Assembly (NCBI GenBank): GCA_937982505.1
Contig: CALJLV010000065.1
Location: 1-64,000, forward strand
Source of the DNA: an uncultured Desulfobacteraceae bacterium
GTDB lineage: Bacteria; Desulfobacterota; Desulfobacteria; Desulfobacterales; UBA2174
Direction of reading: 5' to 3'
Length of the DNA stretch: 64,000 nucleotides
Shown: positions 17,835-26,578 of the stretch, piece by piece
How the letters are laid out: each line of letters starts with the position of its first letter
Numbering within the stretch: position 1 is the first letter of the stretch
The notes under the pieces: generated by a model
Databases searched by the model: none
What the model was told of the DNA's origin: nothing
Seen by the model: the letters and a program-made list of their open reading frames with translations, nothing else
Program-made: the position numbers and the translations under genes

Positions 17835-18167
17835 TCAGGCCTCGGACGCCGTCTGCCCGGTTTCCGCCGCGACCCAGTCGAGAAAGGGCGGATGACCGCC
17901 CGTCGCCGGCCATGCGACGATGCACGGCACCTCATAGCGGTGCATGCGGCGCACCGCTTCGATGAGTTCGGCAAGACGGTGGCCGGCGGTCTTGGCGATC
18001 ACCACCACTTCCCGCTCGTCCTGGAGCCGGCCTTCCCACAGGTAGACGGCGTTGACGTTTTCGAAAATGTTGGCGCAGGCCGCCAGGTGCGCTTGCACCA
18101 GGTGTCGGGCCGTGCTGCGGGCCTCTTCCAGGCTGCCGAAGGTCATGTACACGATCTGGATGTTCAT
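17835..18167 (-). CDS. cutA: Divalent-cation tolerance protein CutA
   Basis: A 110-aa CutA1 protein, a small trimeric ferredoxin-like fold implicated in metal tolerance; the mechanism is unclear. It begins MNIQIVYMTFGSLEEAR. The conserved core is AACANIFENVNAVYLWEG, followed by EVVVIAKTAGHRL and the HRYEVPCIVAWP strand. Only one Cys in that core is typical of bacterial homologues. ATG 18167 has AAGGGGGG upstream. It lies 76 bp before the Lon-like gene in the same direction. Confidence 0.93.
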   Translation of the reverse strand: MNIQIVYMTFGSLEEARSTARHLVQAHLAACANIFENVNAVYLWEGRLQDEREVVVIAKTAGHRLAELIEAVRRMHRYEVPCIVAWPATGGHPPFLDWVAAETGQTASEA

Positions 18168-18477
18168 GGCGCCCCCCTTCCAAGGATCCTCGCGGTGATT
18201 ACAGCCGGATAGCGGCTTTCGCCAAAGCCCCGTCTCCCCGATCCGGCAGATGCCCCTCTGTGCGCCATGGGTTGCCGAATCGGTGGGGATAGCTTTTAGG
18301 ACCGCTTCTAACAGCTTGATGCCGGCTTGTCCACCGGGGCGGCGGCCGGTCCATGCTCCTGTCAGGACGGGAAAGCGATTGCATTCGATCGCCCAGAGAC
18401 TATACTGAAACGCAGCGCCCGATGGTCCTGTACCCGCCGACCGGAGGTTCAACCCCGCTAGCGCAAGGAGCCTGGCC
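18168..18477. other. Divergent intergenic region, 310 bp
   Basis: The gap lies between cutA (leftward) and the DUF748 gene (rightward). The right third holds the rightward promoter at 18379-18406 and a leader with AAGGAG before ATG 18478. In the left part I see no gene, RNA fold or clear promoter for cutA. Confidence 0.6.
18379..18406 (+). promoter_or_regulatory. Sigma-70 type promoter of the DUF748 gene
   Basis: TTGCAT at 18379-18384 and TATACT at 18401-18406, 16 bp apart, about 70 bp before ATG 18478. The -10 matches in five of six positions. Confidence 0.6.
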
Positions 18478-21400
18478 ATGGCAACCGATCCTGCAGCGCC
18501 GCCCGTCCGCCGCCGAACGATCCAGTGGATCCTGATCGCCGTTGCCGCCGGAGTGGCAACCTACACGGTTATCGGTTTTTGGGGGGTACCCTGGGTCCTT
18601 GAATCCTACGGGGCCCGCCGCCTGGGCGAGGCCCTGCAGCGGCCGGTAAAGATCGATAAAGCGGCCTTCAACCCCTACGCCTTCACCCTGCGCATCCAGG
18701 GCCTGGCCATCGACGAACCGGACGGACAGCCCCTGGTCCGGCTCCAGGAACTGTTCACCGACCTGGCCCTGACCGATTCCCTCGGCGGGGTGCCCACCGT
18801 GGCGCGCCTGGATCTGGTGGGCCCCGAGATCCATCTGACCCGCCTGGCCGACGGCCGCATCAACCTGGCCCTCCTGGGGCCCGCCGCGACCGACGAGCCC
18901 GGCGCGAATAAGGCGCCGGGTGCGGCGCCCAAATTCAAATTGACGGCGTTCACCCTGGACCAGGGACGGGTCGTTTTCCGCGACGAGACCGCGGGTGGAT
19001 TCCAGACCACGCTCAGCCCTGTCACCGCCGCGCTGTCCAACCTGACCACCGAACCGGGGCAGCAGGCCGCCTGCACCCTCTCCCTGGTCACCGAGGCCGG
19101 CGAGAAGCTGGCGCTGGACGGGCGCCTGACCCTGGCCGAACTGGCCCTGGAGGGCCGGCTGGCCCTCTCGGGGATCTCCCTGGCCAAGTACGCGCCCTAC
19201 TATCGCGGTTACGTGGGCTTCGAAAAGGCCGGAGGCCGGCTGGACGTGGACCTGGCCTACCGTCACGACCAGGGGCAGACCCGGATCGACCCTCTTTCGG
19301 CCACTCTGTCGGATTTGGCCCTGGACGATCCGCGGACCGCCGAGACCCTGGCGGGCTTGGCGCGGCTGAAGATCGACGGCGCCCGGATGGACAGCGCCAC
19401 GCGCCAGGTGACGGTGGACCAGGTGGACATCCAGGGATTGGCCGCCACCGCCCGGCGCGACGCCCAGGGACGCATCGACCTGGCGGCGCTCCTGGCGCCG
19501 CCCCCTGACGGCCGCCCAACCTCCGCACCCGAAGCGGCCGTTGCGGCCCCCGAAACGCCGGCTCCGGTTCCGCCGGCCGGCGAAGGGCCAGCCGCGCCGG
19601 TCCAGAGTCCCGCCTGGAAAATCTCGGTAGCCCGGGTCACCCTGGCGGCCGGTCCCCTGGAATTCCAGGACGCCGCTGGAAAGGAGCCGGCCCGGGCGGT
19701 CCTGGAAACCCTGAACGCCACCCTCGGGCCCATCGACGCCGGGTCCCAGGGGGTCCGGATCGCCGATCTGGGCGTCGAGATCCGCAACCTGGTAGTCGCG
19801 GATCCCGCCGGCGAGCGCCGCTGGGTGGCCATTCCGCGGCTGGCCCTGAAAGACACCTCCGTGGACACCGCCCAGGGCCAGGTTCAGGCCGGACGGCTGG
19901 AAATCGACGGCACTCGCATCCAGGCCCGCCGCCTGGCCGACGGGCGCCTTGACCTGGCCGGCCTCTTCACCCCGCCGGCATCTAAAGACGGCCCAGCGCC
20001 GGCCGACGCCGGCGGCGGCCCGGCCTGGGTCGTTTCCCTGGCCACCCTGGCCCTGGCCGATCACGGACTGCGTTTCGAGGACCAGGTCCCGAAACCCGCC
20101 GCGGTCCTCACCCTGGAGGAACTGGCCCTGCAGGTGGACGGGCTGACCACCGCGGCCGATGCGGCCCCCCGGATCGAACTGACCGGCCGGGTCAACCAGA
20201 AGGGCGCTCTTTCCCTGAGCGGGACCGCCACCCTCTCCCCCCTTTCGGCGGAACTGGCCGTCAAACTCCAGGATCTGGCCATCGAACCCTTTCAGCCCTA
20301 TTTCCAGGATCAAGTGCAGATGACGGTCCGGCAAGGACAGATCGGCGCCGACGGCCGTCTCAGCCTGGCCCTGCCCCCCGACGGCCCGCCCCGGATCCGC
20401 TACCGCGGCAAGGCCTCGGTGGCGCGTTTGGCCGCCGTGGACCGGCGCCAGAAGCGCGAGTTCCTGCGCTGGAAGCACCTCTTCGTGGAAGGGGTCGATA
20501 TTCGCACCGAACCGATGCAGATCCAGGTGGGCCGGGTAGCCTTGAGCGACTACTACGCCCGGGTGATCATCGGGCCCGACGGGTCCCTCAACCTCGCCGA
20601 AGCCTTCCGTGGGCAGGACCCGGCCCCTCAGAAGGCGCCGGCGGCCAAGGCCGCCAAGTCGCCCCCCGTGCCTGTCAGGGTGGATGAGGTCACCCTCCAG
20701 GGGGGCCAGGTCGATTTTTCCGATCTTCTCACCAAGCCCAACTTCGAAACCCGCATGGTCAAGCTGGGAGGCCGGATTTCAGGGCTCTCCTCCCAGGCCT
20801 CCCGGCATGCCGCGGTCCTGATCCAGGGAGCCCTGGAAAACCAGAGCCCCCTGGAGATCTCCGGGCGCATCAACCCCCTGGCCCAGGAGATCTACACCGA
20901 CCTGAAGCTGACCTTCCGCAACATCGAGCTGAGCCCCTTCTCGCCGTACTCGGGCAAGTACATCGGCTACACCCTGGCCAAGGGGAAGCTGACCCTGGAG
21001 CTGGACTACCGAATCGCCGAACGGAAACTCCAGGCCCAGAACCGGATCTTCTTCGACGCCTTGACCCTGGGCGAACCGGTGGAGAGCCCCGACGCCACCA
21101 GCCTGCCGGTCAAGCTGGCCCTGGCGTTGCTCACCGACCGTCAGGGGCGCATCGAACTGGACGTGCCGGTCCAGGGGAATCTGGACGACCCCGAGTTTTC
21201 CATCATCGGCCTGGTGGGCAAGGCCCTGGTCAACCTTTTGACCAAGATCGTCACCGCGCCCTTCGACGCACTGGCCTCCCTGTTCAGCGGCCAGATGGTG
21301 ACCCGCGTGGGCTTCGAACCGGCCAGCGCGGAACTGAGCCCGGAGACCCGCCAAGAGGTGGCCCGGCTGGCCGACGTGCTCTATGACCGGCCCGCCCTGC

Positions 21401-21852
21401 GGCTGGAGATCGAGGGGACCGCCGACCTTGGCAGTGACGAGCCGTCCATGCGCCAGGCGCGCTTCGACGAGCTGCTGCAGGCCGCCAAACATGCCGCCCT
21501 CCTGACCGCCGGGCAGGCCCCCGGGCCCGTGGACCAGATCCGGGTCTTTCCCGAGGAAAAAGCGCTCTACGTGGCCCAGGCCTACGCGGTGGCGGATTTC
21601 CCCAAACCCCGGGACGAGGCCGGCAAGGAAAAGATCCTGCCCCCCGAGGAGATAGAAAAGCTGCTCTACACCCAGACCCAGGTGGATGAAAACGACCTGC
21701 GCCGCCTGGCCAGCGACCGGGCCGCGGCGGTGCGCGACCTGCTGCTGGCCGACGAACGGCTGATGGCCGAACGGATTTTCACGGTTCAGCCCCGGGTGGA
21801 AAAGGCCGAGAGCACCGAGGCGGCCCGCCAGGTGCACTTCAACCTGAAGTGA
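18478..21852 (+). CDS. DUF748 (AsmA-like) envelope protein
   Basis: A 1124-aa protein with one N-terminal membrane helix (about 13-36) and a very long extracytoplasmic region. It holds repeated blocks of about 100 residues in which a short beta-strand pattern (PRIHLTRLADGRINL-like, TLDQGRVVF, LALADHGLRF, TLQGGQVDFSD) recurs, as in DUF748/AsmA-type proteins. Ala/Pro linkers separate the blocks (about 340-380, 720-740). The last 190 residues, from GFEPASAELSPETRQEVARL, look OmpA-like. AsmA relatives span the periplasm and help lipid traffic to the outer membrane; that role here is inference. ATG 18478 follows AAGGAG. Confidence 0.82.
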   Translation: MATDPAAPPVRRRTIQWILIAVAAGVATYTVIGFWGVPWVLESYGARRLGEALQRPVKIDKAAFNPYAFTLRIQGLAIDEPDGQPLVRLQELFTDLALTDSLGGVPTVARLDLVGPEIHLTRLADGRINLALLGPAATDEPGANKAPGAAPKFKLTAFTLDQGRVVFRDETAGGFQTTLSPVTAALSNLTTEPGQQAACTLSLVTEAGEKLALDGRLTLAELALEGRLALSGISLAKYAPYYRGYVGFEKAGGRLDVDLAYRHDQGQTRIDPLSATLSDLALDDPRTAETLAGLARLKIDGARMDSATRQVTVDQVDIQGLAATARRDAQGRIDLAALLAPPPDGRPTSAPEAAVAAPETPAPVPPAGEGPAAPVQSPAWKISVARVTLAAGPLEFQDAAGKEPARAVLETLNATLGPIDAGSQGVRIADLGVEIRNLVVADPAGERRWVAIPRLALKDTSVDTAQGQVQAGRLEIDGTRIQARRLADGRLDLAGLFTPPASKDGPAPADAGGGPAWVVSLATLALADHGLRFEDQVPKPAAVLTLEELALQVDGLTTAADAAPRIELTGRVNQKGALSLSGTATLSPLSAELAVKLQDLAIEPFQPYFQDQVQMTVRQGQIGADGRLSLALPPDGPPRIRYRGKASVARLAAVDRRQKREFLRWKHLFVEGVDIRTEPMQIQVGRVALSDYYARVIIGPDGSLNLAEAFRGQDPAPQKAPAAKAAKSPPVPVRVDEVTLQGGQVDFSDLLTKPNFETRMVKLGGRISGLSSQASRHAAVLIQGALENQSPLEISGRINPLAQEIYTDLKLTFRNIELSPFSPYSGKYIGYTLAKGKLTLELDYRIAERKLQAQNRIFFDALTLGEPVESPDATSLPVKLALALLTDRQGRIELDVPVQGNLDDPEFSIIGLVGKALVNLLTKIVTAPFDALASLFSGQMVTRVGFEPASAELSPETRQEVARLADVLYDRPALRLEIEGTADLGSDEPSMRQARFDELLQAAKHAALLTAGQAPGPVDQIRVFPEEKALYVAQAYAVADFPKPRDEAGKEKILPPEEIEKLLYTQTQVDENDLRRLASDRAAAVRDLLLADERLMAERIFTVQPRVEKAESTEAARQVHFNLK

Positions 21853-21859
21853 TCCGCCC

Positions 21860-21886
21860 TTGACACCCGGGGGAGGCGGATATTAT
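21860..21886 (+). promoter_or_regulatory. Candidate promoter of the FmdB-like gene
   Basis: A perfect TTGACA at 21860-21865 is followed by TATTAT at 21881-21886; the 15-bp spacer is short. It begins 8 bp after the DUF748 stop. Confidence 0.45.
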
Positions 21887-21955
21887 GGATACTTCTTTTT
21901 TCCTGCCCGCGATCGAAGCGGCAGGCGCCACGAGCGATACCAAGGAGCCGCCCCC

Positions 21956-22195
21956 ATGCCCATCTATGAATTTCGCTGCCTGGATTGCAACCGGTTCTTC
22001 GAGGTGCTGGTGGTCTCCAGTGCCCAGGACGATCCGGTCACCTGCCCTCACTGTCACCAGTCCCATTTCGAGCGGATCATGAGCACCACCTCCCACCAGA
22101 TCCGCCCCTCGGGGGGCACCGGCACGCCTGCTGTCCAGAACCGGACCTGCTCGACCGGCTCTTGCGCCACCATCACCCTGCCCGGGCCGGATTGA
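21956..22195 (+). CDS. FmdB-family zinc ribbon protein
   Basis: A 79-aa small regulator-like protein starting MPIYEFRCLDCNRFFEVL, the hallmark of the FmdB/CxxC_CxxC_SSSS family. A zinc ribbon is formed by CLDC and CPHC. The tail is Ser/Thr/Gly-rich with two more Cys (CSTGSC). FmdB was proposed as a regulator of formamidase genes, but most homologues have no known role. AAGGAG lies 9 nt before ATG 21956. The -35 of the next promoter overlaps its stop codon. Confidence 0.9.
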   Translation: MPIYEFRCLDCNRFFEVLVVSSAQDDPVTCPHCHQSHFERIMSTTSHQIRPSGGTGTPAVQNRTCSTGSCATITLPGPD

Positions 22196-22220
22196 CAGGC
22201 CCGGTGACGGGGCTTAGGTT
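22192..22220 (+). promoter_or_regulatory. Candidate promoter of the Fur-FeoA/feoAB cluster
   Basis: TTGACA at 22192-22197 overlaps the FmdB stop codon; TAGGTT at 22215-22220 follows after 17 bp. The -35 is perfect and the -10 weak, which would suit activated or repressed control. No obvious AT-rich Fur box (GATAATGATAATCATTATC-like) is seen around it. Confidence 0.45.
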
Positions 22221-22242
22221 GGTGGCTCGGGAGCAGGCGGGT

Positions 22243-22965
22243 ATGAAGACACTGCACACGCAAGAGATCGAACAGATCCAGAAGCTTTTCAGCCAGGAAG
22301 GCATCGACCGTTTCGAGGATCGTCTCGTGGTGATGGATGCTTTTCTGCAGACCGACAGCCACATCACGGCCGGCGAACTGCATCAGCACCTGATGGAACG
22401 GGGGGTTTCGCTGGAGCCCGACTTCGTTCGCGAGACCCTCAAGCTCATGGGCCGATTCGGGTTCGCCCAGAGCAACCGGTTCGGCAACGGCGCGGTGCGC
22501 TACGAGCACCTTCACCTGGGCCATCATCACGACCACATGGTGTGCACCAAGTGCCGGCGCATCTTCGAGTTCAAAAACGAACAGATCGAGGCGCTGCAGC
22601 TGCAAATCGCCCAGGAGCACGGCTTCCACCTGCTACAGCACCGCATGGAACTCTACGGCATCTGCCGCGGCTGTCTCGACGAGCCGGTGGACCGGATGCC
22701 CCTGGTGGCCGCGCGCCCCGGAGAACGGCTGATCATCCAGGAGTTTGGCGGCGGCTCGCGGGCCCGGATGCGGCTGATGAGCATGGGGCTGCGGCCCGGT
22801 GACCGCATCGAGGTCATCACGAGCCTCCAGGAGGGGCAGATCGCCATCGCCGCCGGAAACCGCCGTTTCGTCCTGGGACGCGGGCTGGCTCAGAAAATCC
22901 GGGTTCAGCCCGACCGCGAGGGACCCGGCTGGGTGCTGAGCCACAACGCCGACGAAGAGATCTGA
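22243..22965 (+). CDS. Fur-family regulator fused to a FeoA domain
   Basis: A 240-aa two-part protein. Residues 1-147 are a Fur-type repressor: winged helix (DSHITAGELHQHLMERGVSL), the HHHDH metal box (94-98), and structural-zinc CTKC (101-104) and CRGC (141-144). Residues about 155-222 are a FeoA/SH3-like domain (RLIIQEFGGGSRARMRLMSM; GLRPGDRIEVITSLQEGQI). Fur proteins normally end shortly after the second CxxC. It is followed 37 bp later by separate feoA and feoB, so it probably controls ferrous iron uptake and may contact FeoB through its FeoA half. ATG 22243 is preceded by AGGCGGG. Confidence 0.85.
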   Translation: MKTLHTQEIEQIQKLFSQEGIDRFEDRLVVMDAFLQTDSHITAGELHQHLMERGVSLEPDFVRETLKLMGRFGFAQSNRFGNGAVRYEHLHLGHHHDHMVCTKCRRIFEFKNEQIEALQLQIAQEHGFHLLQHRMELYGICRGCLDEPVDRMPLVAARPGERLIIQEFGGGSRARMRLMSMGLRPGDRIEVITSLQEGQIAIAAGNRRFVLGRGLAQKIRVQPDREGPGWVLSHNADEEI

Positions 22966-23002
22966 AGAATGAAACGGTCCGCCGCCGGGCGGGCTGACGG
23001 GA

Positions 23003-23236
23003 GTGCCGGTGAATCTGAGCGAACTCAAAGAGGGCCAGCGGGCCACCATCGTGCGGGTCGGGGGCAGCGGCGCGCTGCGCCGGCGGCTGCTGGAAATGGG
23101 CCTGCGCAGCGGGGCGCAGATTCGGGTGGAAAAATACGCCCCCTTGCGCGACCCCCTGGAACTGGTGACCGGCGGCTGCCACGTCTCGCTGCGGGTGGAA
23201 GAAGCGGCCCAGATCGCGGTGGACCATGTCGGCTGA
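23003..23236 (+). CDS. feoA: Ferrous iron transport protein A
   Basis: A 77-aa cytosolic SH3-like partner of FeoB. Typical FeoA elements are LSELKEGQRATIVRVGG, LRRRLLEMGLRSGAQIRV and the final strand CHVSLRVEEAAQIAV. The start is GTG 23003, with GACGGGAG just upstream. Its end overlaps the feoB start by 11 bp, so the two are translationally coupled. It is distinct in sequence from the FeoA half of the preceding Fur fusion. Confidence 0.93.
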   Translation: MPVNLSELKEGQRATIVRVGGSGALRRRLLEMGLRSGAQIRVEKYAPLRDPLELVTGGCHVSLRVEEAAQIAVDHVG

Positions 23237-25427
23237 TGCGGATGCCAGAACCCGCCCCAGACGGCTGACCATCGCCCTGGCCGGCAACCCCAACTCGGGC
23301 AAGACCACCATCTTCAACGCCATCACCGGCACCCGCCAGAAAGTGGGCAACTGGCCCGGGGTGACGGTGGAAAAAAAGGAAGGCCAGATCGAGGGCTTCG
23401 GCTACGATCTGCGCATCGTCGATCTGCCGGGCACCTACAGCCTGACCCCCTTTTCCATCGAAGAGATCGTGGCCCGGGATTTCGTGCTCGATGGCCGCCC
23501 GGACGTGGTCATCGACATCATCGATGCCTCCAATCTGGAACGCAGCCTTTACCTGGCCACTCAGCTGCGCGAAATCGACTGCAAAGTCCTCTTCGCCCTG
23601 AACATGGCCGACCTGGCCCGCAGCCGCGGGCTGAAGATCGATGCGGTCAAACTGGGCGAACTGCTCGACCTGCCGGTGGTCTTCACCGTGGGCAACCGCC
23701 ATGAGGGCATCGACGAACTGCTGCGCCAGGCCATCGCCCTGGCCGAAACCGGCACCCTGCCGCCCCAGAAGCGCCGGGTCCGCTACACCCAGGACATCGA
23801 AGGCGCCATCGCCCAGTTGCGCGCCTTCCTGGACACCCGGGGAGGCGATGCCCTGGGCTACAACCCGCGCTGGGCTGCCATCAAGCTCCTGGAAGACGAC
23901 CAGATCATCAAACAGCGGCTGACCGAGCGCGCCGGCGAGGCCGCCGCCGGGGTGCTCGAGGAGGCCCGGCGCCTGCGCCGCCAGCTGGCGGACCGCTATG
24001 ACGACGAACCGGAAATCGTCATGACCGACGAGCGCTACGGGTTCATCGCCGGGATCGTGCGTGAGGTGCAAACCGCCACCACCCGTCAGCGGGTGGACAT
24101 GTCGCGCAACATCGACCTGATTTTAACCAACCGGTTTCTCGGATTTCCCATCTTCGTCTTCTTCATCTGGGCCATGTTCCAGCTGACCTTCGCTCTGGGC
24201 GCCTACCCCATGGGATGGATCGAGGCCGGCGTGGAGCAGATCGGTCGGGTCCTGGACCTCTGGCTGGCCCCCTCCCTGCTGCGCGACCTGATCATCGACG
24301 GGGTCGTCTCCGGGGTGGGCAGCGTGGTGGTCTTCCTGCCCAACATCTTGATTCTTTTCTTTTGCATCGCCCTGTTCGAGGACACCGGCTACATGGCCCG
24401 GGCCGCCTTTCTGATGGACCGCATCATGCACCTGATCGGACTCCACGGCAAATCCTTCATCCCCATGCTCATGGGCTTCGGCTGCAACGTGCCCGCCGTG
24501 ATGGCCGCCCGCAGCCTGGAAAGTGAAAAGGACCGCGTCCTGACCATCCTGGTGACCCCCTTCATGAGCTGCTCGGCCCGACTGCCGGTCTACCTGGTGC
24601 TGGCCGGCACCTTCTTTGCCGCCCAGGCCGGAACCGTGATCTTCGTCATCTACCTGCTGGGAATCGTCATCGGCATGCTGTCGGGCCGACTGTTCCGCAA
24701 AACCCTGCTCCGGGGCCAGGACGCCCCCTTCGTCATGGAACTGCCCCCCTACCGGGTCCCCATGGCCAAGAGTCTGGTCATCCACATGTGGGACCGCAGC
24801 AAGATGTTTCTCAGGAAGATGGGCGGCGTGATCCTGGTGGGATCGGTGATCGTCTGGGCCCTGAGCGCCTTCCCCCGCCAGGTGCCCTACCACAGCGATT
24901 ACAGCGCCCTGGAGCGGGCCGTGGCCGAACACTACCAGTCGCGCATGGCCGGCGCCACCGGCACCGAGCACCCTCTGCTGGCCGCCGAACGCGACGGCGC
25001 CCTGGAGGATCTGCGCCGCCAGAAGCGGGCCGAACACACCCGGCTGAGCTACCTGGGACGGATCGGCCAATTCATCGAACCGGTGTTCCGGCCCATGGGG
25101 ATCGACTGGCGCGGCGGGGTGGCCCTGCTCAGCGGGGTGGTGGCCAAGGAGATCGTGGTGAGCACCATGGGCGTGCTCTACGGTGCGGACAGCGACGACC
25201 AGAACGCTTTGGGCAAGGCTCTCGGCGCCGCCGGCATGACGCCCCTGGCCGCCGCGGCCATGATGGTCTTCGTGCTGCTTTACGTGCCGTGTCTGGCCAC
25301 CGTGGCAGCGGTACGACGCGAGGCCGGCAACGGCTGGATGGCCTTTTCGGTCCTTTACAGCACAGTCCTGGCGTGGGTGGCGGCCGTGGCGGTCTACCAG
25401 GGAGGCCGGTTGATGGGACTGGGCTGA
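23226..25427 (+). CDS. feoB: Ferrous iron transporter FeoB
   Basis: A 733-aa inner-membrane Fe(II) transporter with an N-terminal G domain. G1 is AGNPNSGKTTIFNAITG, G3 is DLPGTYSL and G4 is NMAD (from ALNMADLA). A helical GDI-like region follows, then two Gate domains of membrane helices (from about residue 300), with GFGCNVPAVMAAR and the second Gate near YVPCLATVAAV. It carries the conserved Cys residues of the pore (CNVP, CSARLP). Length is normal. No separate feoC follows. Confidence 0.97.
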   Translation: MSADADARTRPRRLTIALAGNPNSGKTTIFNAITGTRQKVGNWPGVTVEKKEGQIEGFGYDLRIVDLPGTYSLTPFSIEEIVARDFVLDGRPDVVIDIIDASNLERSLYLATQLREIDCKVLFALNMADLARSRGLKIDAVKLGELLDLPVVFTVGNRHEGIDELLRQAIALAETGTLPPQKRRVRYTQDIEGAIAQLRAFLDTRGGDALGYNPRWAAIKLLEDDQIIKQRLTERAGEAAAGVLEEARRLRRQLADRYDDEPEIVMTDERYGFIAGIVREVQTATTRQRVDMSRNIDLILTNRFLGFPIFVFFIWAMFQLTFALGAYPMGWIEAGVEQIGRVLDLWLAPSLLRDLIIDGVVSGVGSVVVFLPNILILFFCIALFEDTGYMARAAFLMDRIMHLIGLHGKSFIPMLMGFGCNVPAVMAARSLESEKDRVLTILVTPFMSCSARLPVYLVLAGTFFAAQAGTVIFVIYLLGIVIGMLSGRLFRKTLLRGQDAPFVMELPPYRVPMAKSLVIHMWDRSKMFLRKMGGVILVGSVIVWALSAFPRQVPYHSDYSALERAVAEHYQSRMAGATGTEHPLLAAERDGALEDLRRQKRAEHTRLSYLGRIGQFIEPVFRPMGIDWRGGVALLSGVVAKEIVVSTMGVLYGADSDDQNALGKALGAAGMTPLAAAAMMVFVLLYVPCLATVAAVRREAGNGWMAFSVLYSTVLAWVAAVAVYQGGRLMGLG

Positions 25428-25475
25428 AATGCTAACCTGGGGCTGCATCCACGACGAAACAGAAAGGGGGAAACC

Positions 25476-26102
25476 ATGGCCATCGACCCGTTGACCCAGA
25501 TCCGCTGGCTCGGACACGACGGTTTCGCCGTCACGGGAACGGACCGGACCCTGGTCTTCGACCCATACCAGATCCGGGACCCGGCGGCCGCCGACCTGGT
25601 TCTGGTCACCCACCCCCACTATGACCACTGTTCGCCGGCGGACATCGACCGGGTGCGCCGGGCCGAGACCGTCATCGTCACCGAGGCCGAATCGGCCGGC
25701 AAGCTCCAGGGAGACGTACGGGTCATGGCCCCCGGTGACCGGATTCAGGTGGGACCGGTGGTGATCGAGGCGGTGCCGGCCTACAATCTGGACAAGAAGT
25801 TTCATCCCCGGGCCAGGAACTGGCTCGGGTTCGTCGTCACGCTGGATGGAACCCGCATCTACCATGCCGGCGACACCGATCTGATTCCTGAAATGGCGGA
25901 AATCAAGTGCGACATCGCCCTGCTGCCGGTATCGGGCACCTACGTGATGACCGCCGACGAGGCCATCGAGGCGGTCCGGCGCATCCGGCCGCGGGTGGCC
26001 ATCCCCATGCACTACGACACTCTGGTGGGCACCCGGGCGGACGCCGACAGGTTCAAAGAGGCCCTGGCCGGCTTCTGCCAGGTGGTGGTCCCCACCCGAT
26101 GA
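25476..26102 (+). CDS. MBL-fold metal-dependent hydrolase (UlaG-like)
   Basis: A 208-aa beta-lactamase-fold protein. The metal-binding HxHxDH motif is in VTHPHYDHCS and a second site is in YHAGDTDLIPEM; the C-terminal His is in AIPMHYDTL. The sequence resembles the UlaG/YtkL group, which contains lactonases and phosphodiesterases as well as many uncharacterised proteins, so the substrate is open. AAAGGGGG precedes ATG 25476. It starts 48 bp after feoB and overlaps the next gene by 4 bp (ATGA). Confidence 0.88.
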   Translation: MAIDPLTQIRWLGHDGFAVTGTDRTLVFDPYQIRDPAAADLVLVTHPHYDHCSPADIDRVRRAETVIVTEAESAGKLQGDVRVMAPGDRIQVGPVVIEAVPAYNLDKKFHPRARNWLGFVVTLDGTRIYHAGDTDLIPEMAEIKCDIALLPVSGTYVMTADEAIEAVRRIRPRVAIPMHYDTLVGTRADADRFKEALAGFCQVVVPTR

Positions 26103-26533
26103 AAGGGCGGCGCCTGATCCTGATCCTGCTCTTCTGGGCCGCCGGCAGCGCCGCCGCCTGGGGGGAACGGCTGGCGGTCAACGCCCCCACCGCCAACATC
26201 CGCAGCGGACCGGGCACCGGTCACGGGGTGCTCTGGAAGGTGGAACGCTACTACCCGCTGGAGATCGTCGAGCGACGGGGCGAGTGGTACCGCTTTCGCG
26301 ATTTTGAGAACGACCAGGGCTGGATCCACCGGGATCTGCTGGCCAAGATCGACGCCGTCATCACCGTCAAGGCGCCCTGCAACGTCCGCAGCGGTCCGGG
26401 GACCGATTTTGAGATCGTGTTCCAGGCCGGTGCCGGGGTGCCCTTCAAGGTTCTGGAGCGGCGGGGAGAATGGCTGCAGGTGGAACATGCCGACGGCGAC
26501 AAAGGCTGGATCGCCGCCTCGCTGGTGTGGTGA
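26099..26533 (+). CDS. Secreted protein with two bacterial SH3 domains
   Basis: A 144-aa protein with an N-terminal signal peptide (KGRRLILILLFWAAGSAAAW). It then has two SH3b repeats of about 58 residues, each with a NIRSGPGTG or NVRSGPGTD motif and an ERRGEW strand ending in a GWI motif (QGWIHRDLL, KGWIAASLVW). SH3b domains often bind peptidoglycan, but there is no catalytic domain. The ATG overlaps the stop of the upstream hydrolase gene. Confidence 0.85.
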   Translation: MKGRRLILILLFWAAGSAAAWGERLAVNAPTANIRSGPGTGHGVLWKVERYYPLEIVERRGEWYRFRDFENDQGWIHRDLLAKIDAVITVKAPCNVRSGPGTDFEIVFQAGAGVPFKVLERRGEWLQVEHADGDKGWIAASLVW

Positions 26534-26578
26534 CGGCGATCCTTGACCCAGCACAACCGACCCGAAACCGGAGTCCCG

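Noticed and set aside
15926..17965. 679-codon open frame opposite the Lon-like gene
   Set aside because: Antisense to a gene with clear P-loop and protease motifs; composition is a shadow.
24123..26012. 629-codon open frame opposite feoB and the MBL gene
   Set aside because: It crosses two well-supported genes on the other strand and is His/Gln/Gly-rich without motif.
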